A stretch of 64,000 nt of DNA from Thalassotalea euphylliae (lineage in GTDB: Bacteria; Pseudomonadota; Gammaproteobacteria; Enterobacterales; Alteromonadaceae), in contig NZ_QUOT01000001.1 of the NCBI RefSeq assembly GCF_003390375.1, forward strand, positions 3,286,001-3,350,000, read 5' to 3'. How positions within the stretch are numbered: position 1 is the stretch's first letter; every line of letters begins with the position of its first letter. The translations under genes and the position numbers were made by a program. Under the pieces are notes generated by a model. It was not told the DNA's origin. It searched no databases and worked only from the letters and a program-made list of their open reading frames with translations. Below are positions 36,611-45,816 of this stretch, one piece after another.

Positions 36611-37228
36611 ATGGCTACGATGCAAACAGAATTGCCTTTATACCCCAAAATATCATCGATTTATAACAAAATTCTGCAATTAGCGATCGCGATAGTCTTG
36701 ATTGTTGTGCTGCTCAATATGCTGATAACTCGTTATAACGACCAAGCTCAGTTAATTTCTAGTCAACAGCAAGCGTTCGCTGATGATTACATTAACCAAG
36801 CAGCACAAGCTATGTTGGTGTTATTAAAGCAAGGTAAAAAAGCCGCAACAAATGACTACTTAGCAAAGCTTGCGTTGCCTGAATTTATTGCGGGAGTGAC
36901 CTTGTATGATCAAACTGGGCAAACTGTCGGCGTTGGTGGTACTGAGCAGACCATTCACGAATTATTTGGCATCAACACGCCAGAAATATCGACATCTTCC
37001 GACGTGACTCCGCTTGTAGTTGAGCTTAGGGATGAAAAGCTGCAAGGGTATTTACGCTTTACTATCAGCAAACATGCGTGGCAACAAAGCTTGCAACAGG
37101 CTAATACTGAACATCAAGAGGTTATGCGTTATATGCTACTCGTAGCTGGTTTGATTGGCTTTTTGTTAGCGCGCGGGTTAAGCCGTTTTAGGTCGCCCAC
37201 TTCATTGCTTAAAAGCAAACGCCGCTAA
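36611..37228 (+). CDS. YtjB/AhpA-like membrane protein (SMP family)
   Basis: A 205-residue protein (from ATG 36611; a TTG at 36596 and an ATG at 36620 are alternatives) with a transmembrane helix near 20-40 (LQLAIAIVLIVVLLNML), a periplasmic domain of about 120 residues and a second helix near 170-190 (YMLLVAGLIGFLLARGL). The layout and the GVTLYDQTGQTV and LQGYLRFTISK stretches match E. coli YtjB (Smp), encoded divergently from serB there too. AhpA, the Vibrio/Shewanella name, has been linked to haemolysis regulation. The biochemical function is unknown. Confidence 0.82.
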   Translation: MATMQTELPLYPKISSIYNKILQLAIAIVLIVVLLNMLITRYNDQAQLISSQQQAFADDYINQAAQAMLVLLKQGKKAATNDYLAKLALPEFIAGVTLYDQTGQTVGVGGTEQTIHELFGINTPEISTSSDVTPLVVELRDEKLQGYLRFTISKHAWQQSLQQANTEHQEVMRYMLLVAGLIGFLLARGLSRFRSPTSLLKSKRR

Positions 37229-37245
37229 TAACGAGGGTATTTAAG

Positions 37246-38046
37246 TCACAAGTTAAACAAGCGGTTTATATTGGCTTCAATCTGCTCGCTTAACATACAT
37301 TTGTCTTCACTGCGTAAATTAGCTAGCGCGTCAAATACATCGACAACATGTTTGGGGTGATTAGCTAGTCCCTGAAACCCCGCCAGTGGCATCGCTGGTG
37401 CATCGGTTTCTAATACCAAAGATTCAATAGGCAACTTTTTAACAGTGTTGATGGTTTTGGTCGCTCTGGGGTAAGTAATGGTGCCACCAATACCGAGTAA
37501 AAAACCTAAGTCCAAATACTGCTTTGCCTGTTGGTAGCTGCCGGAAAAAGCATGAATAATACCGCCACGGCTTAGCTTAGCCGCTTTTAGGCTACGTACA
37601 ACTTCGGGGTGGGACCGCCGGTGGTGAACGATTACGGGCAGTTGATGCTGCTTGGCTAGCTCAAGTTGCTGTTCAAAGATAGCGATTTGTTGGTTGAGGT
37701 GCTGCGTTGGTTCTTTGCTGTCTTTAGCTATTGTCCCATCAATACCCATTTCACCGAGTGCAATCAACGAAGCTTTGTGCTCCGCTATTAATTTGTCGAG
37801 TTGCTCAATGGCATCATCAGCCAAACCATCGAGAAACCAAGGGTGAATGCCCAAGCAAGGGTAGAGGTCAACTGAGCTTATCATTTGTGCTGGCAGCGAT
37901 AGCACTTGTTGCCAGTTTTGTGGGCCAATACTAGGCACAATAATGCGCTTTATTTGCTGTGCTTCACAAGTTGTTAGCACCTCATCCAATGACTGGCTAA
38001 GTTCGTCAAAATCTAGATGGCAATGGCTGTCAGTAAAGGTTAGCAA
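37246..38046 (-). CDS. TatD-family metal-dependent hydrolase
   Basis: A 266-residue TIM-barrel DNase/hydrolase. The metal ligands are visible: DSHCHLDF at residues 6-13, a Glu in ALGEMGIDG, His in VIVHHRRSH, His in GIIHAFSGS and Asp in LVLETDAPAMP. TatD enzymes have 3'-5' exonuclease activity on DNA and RNA and may aid repair. This looks like the YjjV branch, which in E. coli sits in the deo region. It is convergent with the ytjB-like gene and 92 bases after the HDOD gene on the same strand, with a terminator between. Confidence 0.93.
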   Translation of the reverse strand: MLTFTDSHCHLDFDELSQSLDEVLTTCEAQQIKRIIVPSIGPQNWQQVLSLPAQMISSVDLYPCLGIHPWFLDGLADDAIEQLDKLIAEHKASLIALGEMGIDGTIAKDSKEPTQHLNQQIAIFEQQLELAKQHQLPVIVHHRRSHPEVVRSLKAAKLSRGGIIHAFSGSYQQAKQYLDLGFLLGIGGTITYPRATKTINTVKKLPIESLVLETDAPAMPLAGFQGLANHPKHVVDVFDALANLRSEDKCMLSEQIEANINRLFNL

Positions 38047-38083
38047 GTGATTCTCAGTGATTGTTGGTATGCGGTTTACATAT

Positions 38084-38108
38084 AAAAAAGGTTAGCATGA
38101 AGCTAACC
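38084..38108 (-). terminator. Intrinsic terminator after the HDOD gene
   Basis: Read on the minus strand: stem GGTTAGC/GCTAACC with a 5-base loop, then TTTTTTATA. Confidence 0.9.
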
Positions 38109-38138
38109 TAATTTGTTCATCTGATCATTTGGAGCGGG

Positions 38139-39260
38139 CTAGAAATTGCGAATTTTTTCCGCACGTGCCACTAGTTTTTCTAACATGGGCTCAAGTTTAA
38201 ATTTCTCAATAAAAAGCGGTGACAACTCGCGCTCTTTTAGCAAGGTATTCGCCAAGTAAACAGCATGCGCAGTACCAAATGGTTTATTGAGCAGTTTTTC
38301 CGGTTGATATTGCAATACCAAAGCTTCGACAATGGCATAAGGAAAGCCCCATAAATGCAACAGATAACCACCTACTTGCGCGTGATCGGTATTAAATAAC
38401 TTTTGCTCTAAGCCAATGTTATCGCTGCCATTTAAGCGCTCTGCCATAAACTTTTTGGTTTGCTTTTCGTCAACTTCATAGAGCACCAATTTGCCAATGC
38501 CATGCAGTAAACCAGTCAGCAATGCTTGTTGCTTTAGCTGTGCCTTAACAATAGATGCCGCCATTCGCGCGGTGGCTAAACAGTGCCGTTGTTCTTGCTC
38601 AATTGAAAAGTCAGGAATATTGGGCTGATAGGAAAACATCTCTGCCGTCATCACAATACAGCACAGGGTATCAACCCCCATTTTAGTGATGGCATCACCA
38701 ATGTTTGTGATTTGCTTGCCCTTAGCCATTGCTGAGCTATTGACGAATTGCAGTACTTTAGCAACCAGTGCTGGGTCGCGACTAATAATTTCGGCAATCT
38801 TTGCTGAGTCGGTATTGCTTTGTTTCAGCAGCTGATTAAGCTGCATATAAACCTTAGGTGGGCTTGGTAGAGTTTTGACCTTAGCAACGGCATCAACAAT
38901 GTGTTTTTTGGTGATAACTTTGTGCTGTGGCACCATGGCTTCAAGCAAGGTAACCAGGTCTGCAGCGTGAATTGGTGAACGAATCTGCTCGTGTGCTAAA
39001 TCGAAGTCACTGTTGTCATCGTGGGTAACGACAATTTTAAGGGCATGAGGAGCCGCTTGAATAAGTGCTTTTAGGCACGCTTCTACCGCCATATCCGCCA
39101 ATTGCTCGTTAACTGCAATGACGTCGTAGCGGCTAGCGGCAAGCAGCTCAAGTGCCTGTTCAGCATTGGCAACCTGGCTTAAGGTATGATTCCCGCGACT
39201 AAAAATTTTATTTAGCGTTGCTTGATCGGCGCTATTAGCCCCGATAAGTAAAAGCTTCAT
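38139..39260 (-). CDS. HDOD-domain protein with degenerate receiver domain
   Basis: A 373-residue signalling protein. Residues 1-110 fold-match a response-regulator receiver (MKLLLIGANSADQATLNKIF start, helix-strand spacing), but where the phospho-accepting Asp should be the sequence is DVIAVNEQL, with Asn, and the acidic pair near the N-terminus is also missing. It should therefore not be phosphorylated. Residues ~125-330 form an HDOD domain (LPSPPKVYMQLNQLL, ISRDPALVAKVLQFVNSS, GLLHGIGKLVLYEV), a catalytically silent HD-like module that acts as a scaffold. Related proteins act in motility, biofilm or cyclic-di-GMP pathways. The specific role is unknown. Confidence 0.88.
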   Translation of the reverse strand: MKLLLIGANSADQATLNKIFSRGNHTLSQVANAEQALELLAASRYDVIAVNEQLADMAVEACLKALIQAAPHALKIVVTHDDNSDFDLAHEQIRSPIHAADLVTLLEAMVPQHKVITKKHIVDAVAKVKTLPSPPKVYMQLNQLLKQSNTDSAKIAEIISRDPALVAKVLQFVNSSAMAKGKQITNIGDAITKMGVDTLCCIVMTAEMFSYQPNIPDFSIEQEQRHCLATARMAASIVKAQLKQQALLTGLLHGIGKLVLYEVDEKQTKKFMAERLNGSDNIGLEQKLFNTDHAQVGGYLLHLWGFPYAIVEALVLQYQPEKLLNKPFGTAHAVYLANTLLKERELSPLFIEKFKLEPMLEKLVARAEKIRNF

Positions 39261-39333
39261 TACGACTTCACCTCTTCCTTACTCCCTAAAAGTAACATTT
39301 TATTCAAGCTGCATCCCTGTTACAGGGAGCGTA

Positions 39334-41079
39334 TTACATACGCTCCATAACATCGATACCTAAGATATCTAAGCCCTTGGCAAGTGTGCTTGCAACACTT
39401 GCACAAATCGCCAAGCGTGATGTTTTGGTTTCTTCGCTAATACCTTCTTTTAGGATTGGGCAAGCTTCATAGAAGCTCATGTACAAGCTGGCTAACTCGT
39501 ATAAGTAGTTGCAAAGTAGGTTAGGGGTACAGTCAGCAATCACTGAATCTAGTACTTCTTCCAACTGAAGTAGTTTAAGGGCTAACGCTTTTTCTTGTGG
39601 TGATTCAATTGTTGCTGGCTCTGTCAAGCTTGCCGCGTCAACACCCGCTTTGCGGAAAATACTTTGAATACGCGAGTAAGCGTACTGTAGGTATGGCGCT
39701 GTCGCCCCTTCAAAGCTCAGCATAGTTTTCCAGTTAAAGATGTAGTCGCTAGTGCGGTTTTTCGATAAATCAGCGAATTTCACTGCGCCAATACCCACTT
39801 TACGCGCGACTTCTTCAAGTTGCTCATCGCTGATCTCTGGGTTTTTCTCTTTGATCAAATCAGTTGCACGGGTAACCGCTTCGTCAAGTAGCTCTGCTAG
39901 CTTAATTGTACCGCCAGTACGGGTTTTAAATGGCTTGCCATCGTCACCCATCATCATGCCGAATGGGCAGTGGTCGTAAGCCACTTGCTCCGGTAAGAAA
40001 CCGGCTTTACGAGCAACAATTTCCACTTGTTTAAAGTGCAAGGCTTGGCGCGCATCGGTAAAGATAATGATGCGATCAGCGTTTAGCTCGCCACTGCGGT
40101 AACGACAGGCTGATAAGTCGGTAGTGGCGTATAAGTAACCGCCACCTGATTTTTGCACGATAAACACCGATGGCTCGCCATCTTTGTTCGCCATTTCGTC
40201 GATAAAGACGACTTTTGCACCTTGGTCTTCAACGGCAATTTCTTGTGCCATTAATTCATCGATAACTTTTGGTAAGTCCGGGTTGTAGGCGCTTTCACCC
40301 ATAATATCGTTACGGGTTAGGGTAACGTTTAGCTTTTCGTAAATCTCTTCACTATGGGCGATAGAAATATCGATAAACTGTTGCCATAACTTGTCGCATT
40401 CCGCGTCGCCACCTTGAAGTTTTACAACGTATTCGCGGGCGCGATCGGCAAAGCCTGCTTCGTCGTCAAAGCGCACTTTAGCTTCACGGTAGAAAGCTTC
40501 TAAGTCAGATAGGGCAGTTTCAGCTACTTCATCGGCGGCTAGCTTATCGCTGAGGTGCGCTAGTAACATACCGAACTGCGTACCCCAGTCACCCATATGG
40601 TTTTGACGAATAACTTTATCACCACGGAACTCTAACGCACGTACCACAGCGTCACCAATAATGGTTGATCGTAAGTGACCAACGTGCATTTCTTTCGCTA
40701 GGTTCGGCGCGGAGTAATCAACCACTACCGTTTGAGGCTCTGCACGTTGACTAACACCTAAGTTAGCATCGGCGGCGCTGGCTGCTAACTGGCTAGCTAA
40801 CCAGTCGTTGTTTAAATGAATATTAATAAAACCTGGGCCTGCAAGTTCGATATTGTCGGCAATATCCGCAAGTGCAGGTGTTAAGTGCTCAACCACTTTC
40901 GTGGCTAATTCACGTGGGTTCGTTTTTAACTTTTTCGCTGCGCCCATCACGCCATTGGCTTGATAGTCACCAAATTGTGGCTTAGTCGATTGGCTAACCG
41001 CCGGGTTGGTATCTGCTGGTAAGCCTGCTGCCACCATAGCAGCCAACACTTTTTCCGAAAGCAAAGACTTAATATTCAT
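39334..41079 (-). CDS. argS: Arginyl-tRNA synthetase
   Basis: Class I synthetase of 581 residues. The N-terminal Add-1 domain (~1-110) is followed by the HIGH-like motif HVGHLRST within DYSAPNLAKEMHVGHLR, the catalytic fold, and the DALR anticodon-binding domain at the C-terminus (APYLQYAYSRIQSIFRKAG to the ending LGIDVMERM). The KMSKS position is the modified form usual for ArgRS. It is a single-copy essential gene. It lies 73 bases before the HDOD gene on the same strand. Confidence 0.98.
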   Translation of the reverse strand: MNIKSLLSEKVLAAMVAAGLPADTNPAVSQSTKPQFGDYQANGVMGAAKKLKTNPRELATKVVEHLTPALADIADNIELAGPGFINIHLNNDWLASQLAASAADANLGVSQRAEPQTVVVDYSAPNLAKEMHVGHLRSTIIGDAVVRALEFRGDKVIRQNHMGDWGTQFGMLLAHLSDKLAADEVAETALSDLEAFYREAKVRFDDEAGFADRAREYVVKLQGGDAECDKLWQQFIDISIAHSEEIYEKLNVTLTRNDIMGESAYNPDLPKVIDELMAQEIAVEDQGAKVVFIDEMANKDGEPSVFIVQKSGGGYLYATTDLSACRYRSGELNADRIIIFTDARQALHFKQVEIVARKAGFLPEQVAYDHCPFGMMMGDDGKPFKTRTGGTIKLAELLDEAVTRATDLIKEKNPEISDEQLEEVARKVGIGAVKFADLSKNRTSDYIFNWKTMLSFEGATAPYLQYAYSRIQSIFRKAGVDAASLTEPATIESPQEKALALKLLQLEEVLDSVIADCTPNLLCNYLYELASLYMSFYEACPILKEGISEETKTSRLAICASVASTLAKGLDILGIDVMERM

Positions 41080-41212
41080 GTTAAAAGATCTCTATCTGTA
41101 TGCAGTTAAGCAAGCTAGGTAGTGGGTTATAGCACTACCTAGTTAAAATTTTTATGACGCTACAAGCAACTCATCACCATAGCGCCGAATATTTGGGGAG
41201 CTAGCCTAGTTG

Positions 41213-42793
41213 CTAATGCTCTCTGGTTTTATGGAACACTATGTCTGGATGACGCTCTTGTGCCAAGTTTAGGTTAACCATGGTTGGTGCGATATAAGTT
41301 AGGTTATCGCCGCCATCTAGCGCCAAGTTATCTGATGCTTTCTTGCGGAATTGATCAAGCGTGCGCTCGTCATCACAAGTACACCAGCGCGCTGTGGCAA
41401 CACTGATCGGCTCGTAAATCGCATCTACGTTGTATTCGGTTTTTAAGCGCTGAACCACCACTTCAAATTGCAGTACACCGACCGCGCCAACGATCATATC
41501 GTTGTTATCTAGTGGTCTAAATACTTGTACCGCACCTTCTTCTGATAACTGAATTAAGCCTTTCTGCAGTTGCTTAGCTTTAAGTGGATCGCGCAGGCGA
41601 ATACGACGGAACATTTCTGGTGCGAAGTTCGGAATACCGCTGAACTTCATTTCTTCACCATGGGTAAAGGTATCACCAATTTGGATACTGCCGTGGTTAT
41701 GTAAACCAATAATATCGCCAGCAAAGGCTTCTTCAACGTTTGCACGATCGCCCGCCATAAAGGTTACCGCATCAGCAATTTTCACATCTTTACCAATACG
41801 CACTTGACGCATCTTCATGCCTTTGCTGTATTTACCCGAAACGATACGCATAAATGCAATACGGTCACGGTGTTTCGGATCCATATTTGCTTGAATTTTA
41901 AAGACGAAACCTGAGAATTTTTCCTCGATGGCTTCTACATCGCGTTTGTCTGTTGCGCGTGGCTGTGGCGTAGGTGCCCATGTGGTTAAGCCATCAAGCA
42001 TATGGTCGACACCAAAGTTACCGAGTGCGGTACCAAAGTATATTGGTGTTAGTTCACCTCTTAGGAATTCGTCTAGGTTGAATTCGTGCGATGCACCAAC
42101 GACTAGTTCTAATTCTTCACGCAAGTCTTCTGCGAAGGCACCAATTTCAGCGTCTAGCTCTGGGTTGTCTAAGCCTTTAATCACGCGTTTTTCTTGAATC
42201 GTGTGACCTTGGCCTGTGGCGTAAAGGATGGTTTCATCGGTTAATATGTTATATACCCCTTTAAACTCTTTACCCATGCCAATTGGCCAAGTGATTGGCG
42301 CACATTTAATTTTCAGTACGTCTTCCACTTCGTCCATTACTTCCATTGGATCACGGGTATCGCGGTCCATTTTGTTCATAAACGTAATGATTGGCGTGTC
42401 ACGCAAACGGGTAACTTCCATTAATTTAATGGTTCTGTCCTCAACACCTTTGGCGGTGTCGATAACCATTAAACAAGAGTCTACCGCGGTTAGTGTACGA
42501 TAGGTATCTTCCGAGAAGTCTTCGTGACCTGGGGTATCGAGCAGGTTAACTAGGCAGTCAGCGTATGGGAATTGCATTACCGAGGTGGTGATCGAGATAC
42601 CACGGTCTTTTTCCATTTCCATCCAGTCAGACTTAGCGTGCTGACCTGATTTCTTACCCTTTACCGTACCGGCAGTTTGCAAAGCTTGACCGAATAATAA
42701 TACTTTTTCGGTGATCGTGGTTTTACCCGCATCCGGGTGAGAGATGATAGCAAACGTGCGGCGTTTGCCGACTTCTTGCTGTTGTACAGACAT
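41213..42793 (-). CDS. prfC: Peptide chain release factor 3
   Basis: Translational GTPase that recycles RF1 and RF2 from the ribosome after termination. The 526-residue length is standard. GTPase motifs are G1 HPDAGKTT near 19-26, G2/switch I with DRGISITTSVMQF, G3 LLDTPGHEDFSEDTYR, and G4 FMNKMDRD. Domains II and III follow. In the gap to argS there is a 10-bp inverted repeat CTAGGTAGTG/CACTACCTAG (41115-41142) without a T-run on the relevant strand. Confidence 0.98.
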   Translation of the reverse strand: MSVQQQEVGKRRTFAIISHPDAGKTTITEKVLLFGQALQTAGTVKGKKSGQHAKSDWMEMEKDRGISITTSVMQFPYADCLVNLLDTPGHEDFSEDTYRTLTAVDSCLMVIDTAKGVEDRTIKLMEVTRLRDTPIITFMNKMDRDTRDPMEVMDEVEDVLKIKCAPITWPIGMGKEFKGVYNILTDETILYATGQGHTIQEKRVIKGLDNPELDAEIGAFAEDLREELELVVGASHEFNLDEFLRGELTPIYFGTALGNFGVDHMLDGLTTWAPTPQPRATDKRDVEAIEEKFSGFVFKIQANMDPKHRDRIAFMRIVSGKYSKGMKMRQVRIGKDVKIADAVTFMAGDRANVEEAFAGDIIGLHNHGSIQIGDTFTHGEEMKFSGIPNFAPEMFRRIRLRDPLKAKQLQKGLIQLSEEGAVQVFRPLDNNDMIVGAVGVLQFEVVVQRLKTEYNVDAIYEPISVATARWCTCDDERTLDQFRKKASDNLALDGGDNLTYIAPTMVNLNLAQERHPDIVFHKTREH

Positions 42794-42962
42794 GCCTGAT
42801 TCCTGTAACGATAAGGGTGAAAATTAAAAGCGCAGTATTATAGCGAGAAGTGTCGATAAGAGCAGCAAAAATTATTTGTCATTTATTGTTACTACTCGCA
42901 CTTATTGACTATAAATCACCCCTGTCGAATCAACGAATCAAGCACTCATCTATAAAAATACT

Positions 42963-43751
42963 TTAATCGAAAACTCCCACCACTTGACGACTGATAGCAA
43001 TCAGCTTGCCATTGGCATCCCAAATATCAGATTCCATATGACAATAGCCATCGGCAGCTTGGCGTGGGAAGGATGAATAGGCGAGCCAGTCAGTTGGCTT
43101 GATTTCGTCATGCGGGTGCAAAAACTCAATATTCCAGTTCATGCTGCTCGCCGGTGCTGGCCATTTTAAGGTTTGCAACACTGGGCAAGGGTAGCCATCG
43201 ATTAACGCGATTAAGTGAGCATCAGTAATAGCTTCTGGCGCTTTGCTAAAACGAATCCAGCCTTTGATATGGTTCTTTTTACTGCCCATAAATGGGAACT
43301 TACCTTCCACTAGGTTGAGGTCTAAGTGTTTTAAAAACTTAGGCACGACTTTCGGAATTGGTGGAATAAACTGTGCTTTTTTTGCCGGCGGTAAATCGTG
43401 TTGCTCAGTATTTTCAACCGCGATTTTCGATTGGCGATCAACTGCAAAACACACTTGGCAAATCACCGCGACTTTATCCTGTTGAATTATCTTGCCAAAT
43501 GCTTGAGTGGCATTTTTACCTTCGCGCAAGATCTCAACTTGTAGCTCAAATGGCTCATCTACCGCCAATGGTCCGACAAAGTTACAGTTAAATGAGCGCA
43601 TTGGCCTATAGTTAGCGACTTTCGATTTGATTGCCTGATAGAGCACTGCCGCTGAAACACCACCAAATACGGTACGCCCTTGTCCCCAGCTAGCGGGAAT
43701 GGTGAGTGTCGATGAGTTTGTTGCTTGCGCGAGTAGGGTATCTATATGCAT
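42963..43751 (-). CDS. TesB-like acyl-CoA thioesterase family protein
   Basis: A 262-residue protein with two hotdog domains of the TesB-like (thioesterase-like superfamily) type. The N-terminal half carries GQGRTVFGGVSAAVLYQA and MRSFNCNFVGPLAVDEPFEL, and the C-terminal half carries DGYPCPVLQTLKWPAPASSMNWNIEFLHP. Proteins of this group hydrolyse acyl-CoA esters; chain preference is not predictable here. It begins 6 bases after the yaeQ stop, so the two genes are probably cotranscribed. Confidence 0.85.
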   Translation of the reverse strand: MHIDTLLAQATNSSTLTIPASWGQGRTVFGGVSAAVLYQAIKSKVANYRPMRSFNCNFVGPLAVDEPFELQVEILREGKNATQAFGKIIQQDKVAVICQVCFAVDRQSKIAVENTEQHDLPPAKKAQFIPPIPKVVPKFLKHLDLNLVEGKFPFMGSKKNHIKGWIRFSKAPEAITDAHLIALIDGYPCPVLQTLKWPAPASSMNWNIEFLHPHDEIKPTDWLAYSSFPRQAADGYCHMESDIWDANGKLIAISRQVVGVFD

Positions 43752-43757
43752 AAAATG

Positions 43758-44315
43758 CTAATTCCTTGATAGGGTTTGCGGTGTCACTTCGATGGTTTCC
43801 TCACCATCTGCTTGGCTAGTAATGGTCAACCAAAGTTGACCTTCAGAAAGAGTACATTGCAGATGCATTTGGCGATCAACTAAATTAGTTAATTGTTCGG
43901 CTAACTCAGGCGCTATCGTGGTAACGGTTAAATTGCTTTTTAAGCGAAGTTGGTTCTCTTCTTTTTGCCACCACTGGTTAAACGGGCCATCGGCATAACT
44001 GTAAATGGTCATTTGCTTGGCTTGGTTGCAGCCTTTTTTAATGCGTGTTGCCGACGGTTGGCCGAGCTCTATCCAATGTTCAATTTCATCGTGTAAGTTT
44101 TTTTGCCATAAATCAGGCACATCAACATCGCTTAACCCTTTGGTAAAGGCTAGTGACTCGTTGGCATTAAAAATAAAGGCCAAGATGCGCAGCATCATTC
44201 TTTCGTTGTTTTCAGAAGGGTGACGAGCAATGGTGAGGTCGTGCTCGGCGTAGTAGTTTCTATCCATATCAGAGATGGATAACTGAACTTTAAATATTGT
44301 TGCTTTTAGCGCCAT
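43758..44315 (-). CDS. yaeQ: YaeQ family protein
   Basis: A conserved 185-residue protein with the family start MALKATIFKVQLSISDMDRNYYAEHDLTIARHPSE and ERMMLRILAFI. The fold is a variant of the PD-(D/E)XK nuclease type. It was linked to RfaH antitermination in E. coli through complementation, but the function is not established. It is the first gene of a two-gene unit with the thioesterase, divergent from the lipoprotein-blaI operon. Confidence 0.95.
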   Translation of the reverse strand: MALKATIFKVQLSISDMDRNYYAEHDLTIARHPSENNERMMLRILAFIFNANESLAFTKGLSDVDVPDLWQKNLHDEIEHWIELGQPSATRIKKGCNQAKQMTIYSYADGPFNQWWQKEENQLRLKSNLTVTTIAPELAEQLTNLVDRQMHLQCTLSEGQLWLTITSQADGEETIEVTPQTLSRN

Positions 44316-44445
44316 AAGAAATGATGAATATGAGTAGTTGCTCTAATTATATTCACACAATGGCAGATATTGTCACCTGCTAATTAGCAAATTGGTTGTC
44401 TTGGTTTTTGCGTGTGTAGCCTAAAAAATAGACTTGCAAGTTAAA

Positions 44446-44484
44446 ATTACATGTGTAATTGTTATTTTTGATTACATGTGTAAT
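44446..44484 (+). promoter_or_regulatory. Two BlaI/MecI-type operators upstream of the lipoprotein-blaI operon
   Basis: Two identical 14-bp palindromes ATTACATGTGTAAT lie at 44446-44459 and 44471-44484, 25 bases apart centre to centre. Each holds TACA-N2-TGTA, the core bound by BlaI and MecI dimers. A possible -35 TTGCAA is at 44434-44439, so the sites would cover the rest of the promoter. A blaI gene begins about 960 bases downstream in the same direction, which makes autoregulation likely. Confidence 0.82.
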
Positions 44485-44573
44485 CAATGAAGGTAAAGCT
44501 TAATGAAAATCAATCAATTTCGTTCCGCAGGTTAAATGAGCAAGCTCTATTTTGACTCCAAATGGGAATTAGT

Positions 44574-45386
44574 ATGAAAGCAGTAAAAGTGATTGTAAAA
44601 CAGATGGTACTGGGTGTACTTGCTATGGTGACAGCCGGTTGTAGTACACCTACCGTGCACTTATACGGTCGCTACTTAACTGAGGAACAACAAACCAACG
44701 TTATTCAACAGTTGCAAAGTAACCTAGGGGATAAATCGTTCAACATCTCTGTTAACCAACATCAGTTTCCTGAGTCGATTAACGATACCACCATTATCTA
44801 TTCTCCTTTTATCTCAGATCCTGCGATTGTTCATTTGTTAGCAAACGAGTTATCCAACCTTGATTGGCAAGTAACTCGGACTTCGGCCTTAAAAGAAGGT
44901 AATCATTGGTTTCAAAAAAACTCTATTGGGGTATTTCTGGTGCCGAATAGAGTTAACCCGCATGCTGGAACTTTAATGAGAGATATGGCGAATTTATATC
45001 GAATTGAACACAATCCAAGTGAAGATGCGCCAAGTGAACATGACCATGTCGAGTATGAAAAAGGCGAGCATGGCAAAAGCGAACAGCCTAGAGCCGCTCG
45101 CTGTGAAACCCCATTAACACTCAGCTTAACACTTGAAGGTCGATATTCCTTTAGTGAAGAAGTAAAAACCGAAAACTATAGCTATGGCACCAGCGGCCAA
45201 TGGCGAATGCGAGCATATCCATTTATTGAGATGCGTCCCGACACTGGTGGTCGTTGGCTTTATTTTGAAGCTCAGCAAGAATCAAGACACGATCAAATAA
45301 GCCAATTGCACGTGACGAAATTAACACCAATAGAAGATTACGCAAATTTAGCAGGCTGTCAGTTTGTTTATGGTCAGCGTAGTTAG
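44574..45386 (+). CDS. Lipoprotein of unknown function, first gene of BlaI-type operon
   Basis: A 270-residue protein (from ATG 44574; ATG 44562 would add four residues). It has a lipoprotein signal with the lipobox ending VTAGC, so Cys23 would be acylated. The mature part starts STPTVHLYGRYLTEEQQ, and the first ~110 residues look like a compact alpha/beta domain. A charged low-complexity stretch rich in Glu, His and Lys follows (~150-180), then a beta-rich C-terminus. I recognise no family. It shares the promoter with the blaI and blaR1-like genes, so it is probably the output, or a signal partner, of that regulator. Confidence 0.8.
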   Translation: MKAVKVIVKQMVLGVLAMVTAGCSTPTVHLYGRYLTEEQQTNVIQQLQSNLGDKSFNISVNQHQFPESINDTTIIYSPFISDPAIVHLLANELSNLDWQVTRTSALKEGNHWFQKNSIGVFLVPNRVNPHAGTLMRDMANLYRIEHNPSEDAPSEHDHVEYEKGEHGKSEQPRAARCETPLTLSLTLEGRYSFSEEVKTENYSYGTSGQWRMRAYPFIEMRPDTGGRWLYFEAQQESRHDQISQLHVTKLTPIEDYANLAGCQFVYGQRS

Positions 45387-45441
45387 GTAGGTCAATTGCC
45401 AATGAGATTTGGTAATAGAGGCCGCAAATTAGGAAATTATT

Positions 45442-45816
45442 ATGATTGATATTAGCAATGCCGAAGCCGAAGTATTAACGATACTTTGGGGGCAACAGCC
45501 TCTGTCTGCTGGCGATATTATTGAACAGCTGAATCAGGAACGCCCTTGGCATGAAAAAACAGTGAAAACTTTGCTTAATCGGCTGGTAAAAAAAGGTGCA
45601 GTAGGTTTCGAGAAAGATAAACGTCGCTACCTGTATTACCCGGTTTTAGAACAAGCCAGTTATCAACAACACGCTAGCCAGTCGTTGATAAAACGTTTGT
45701 TTAGCGGCCGAGTTTCACCTCTAGTTGCTGGTTTTGCTAAGCACAACAATTTGCAAAAAGAAGACATCGAGTCGTTGAAGCAGTTGATTAGCGACTGGGA
45801 GCGAGAAAATGATTAA
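45442..45816 (+). CDS. BlaI/MecI family transcriptional repressor
   Basis: A 124-residue winged-helix repressor. The N-terminus ISNAEAEVLTILWGQQPLSAGDII and the recognition region WHEKTVKTLLNRLVKKGAVGFEKDKRRYLYYPVL are clear family matches, followed by a dimerisation tail (~75-124). In known systems a membrane metalloprotease cuts or triggers loss of BlaI in response to a signal. Its stop overlaps the start of the protease gene by 8 bases, and two matching operators lie upstream of the operon. Confidence 0.93.
   Translation: MIDISNAEAEVLTILWGQQPLSAGDIIEQLNQERPWHEKTVKTLLNRLVKKGAVGFEKDKRRYLYYPVLEQASYQQHASQSLIKRLFSGRVSPLVAGFAKHNNLQKEDIESLKQLISDWEREND

Noticed and set aside
41115..41142. Inverted repeat CTAGGTAGTG/CACTACCTAG between prfC and argS as a terminator
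   Set aside because: No T-run follows it on the minus strand, on which both neighbouring genes lie; noted only as a palindrome.
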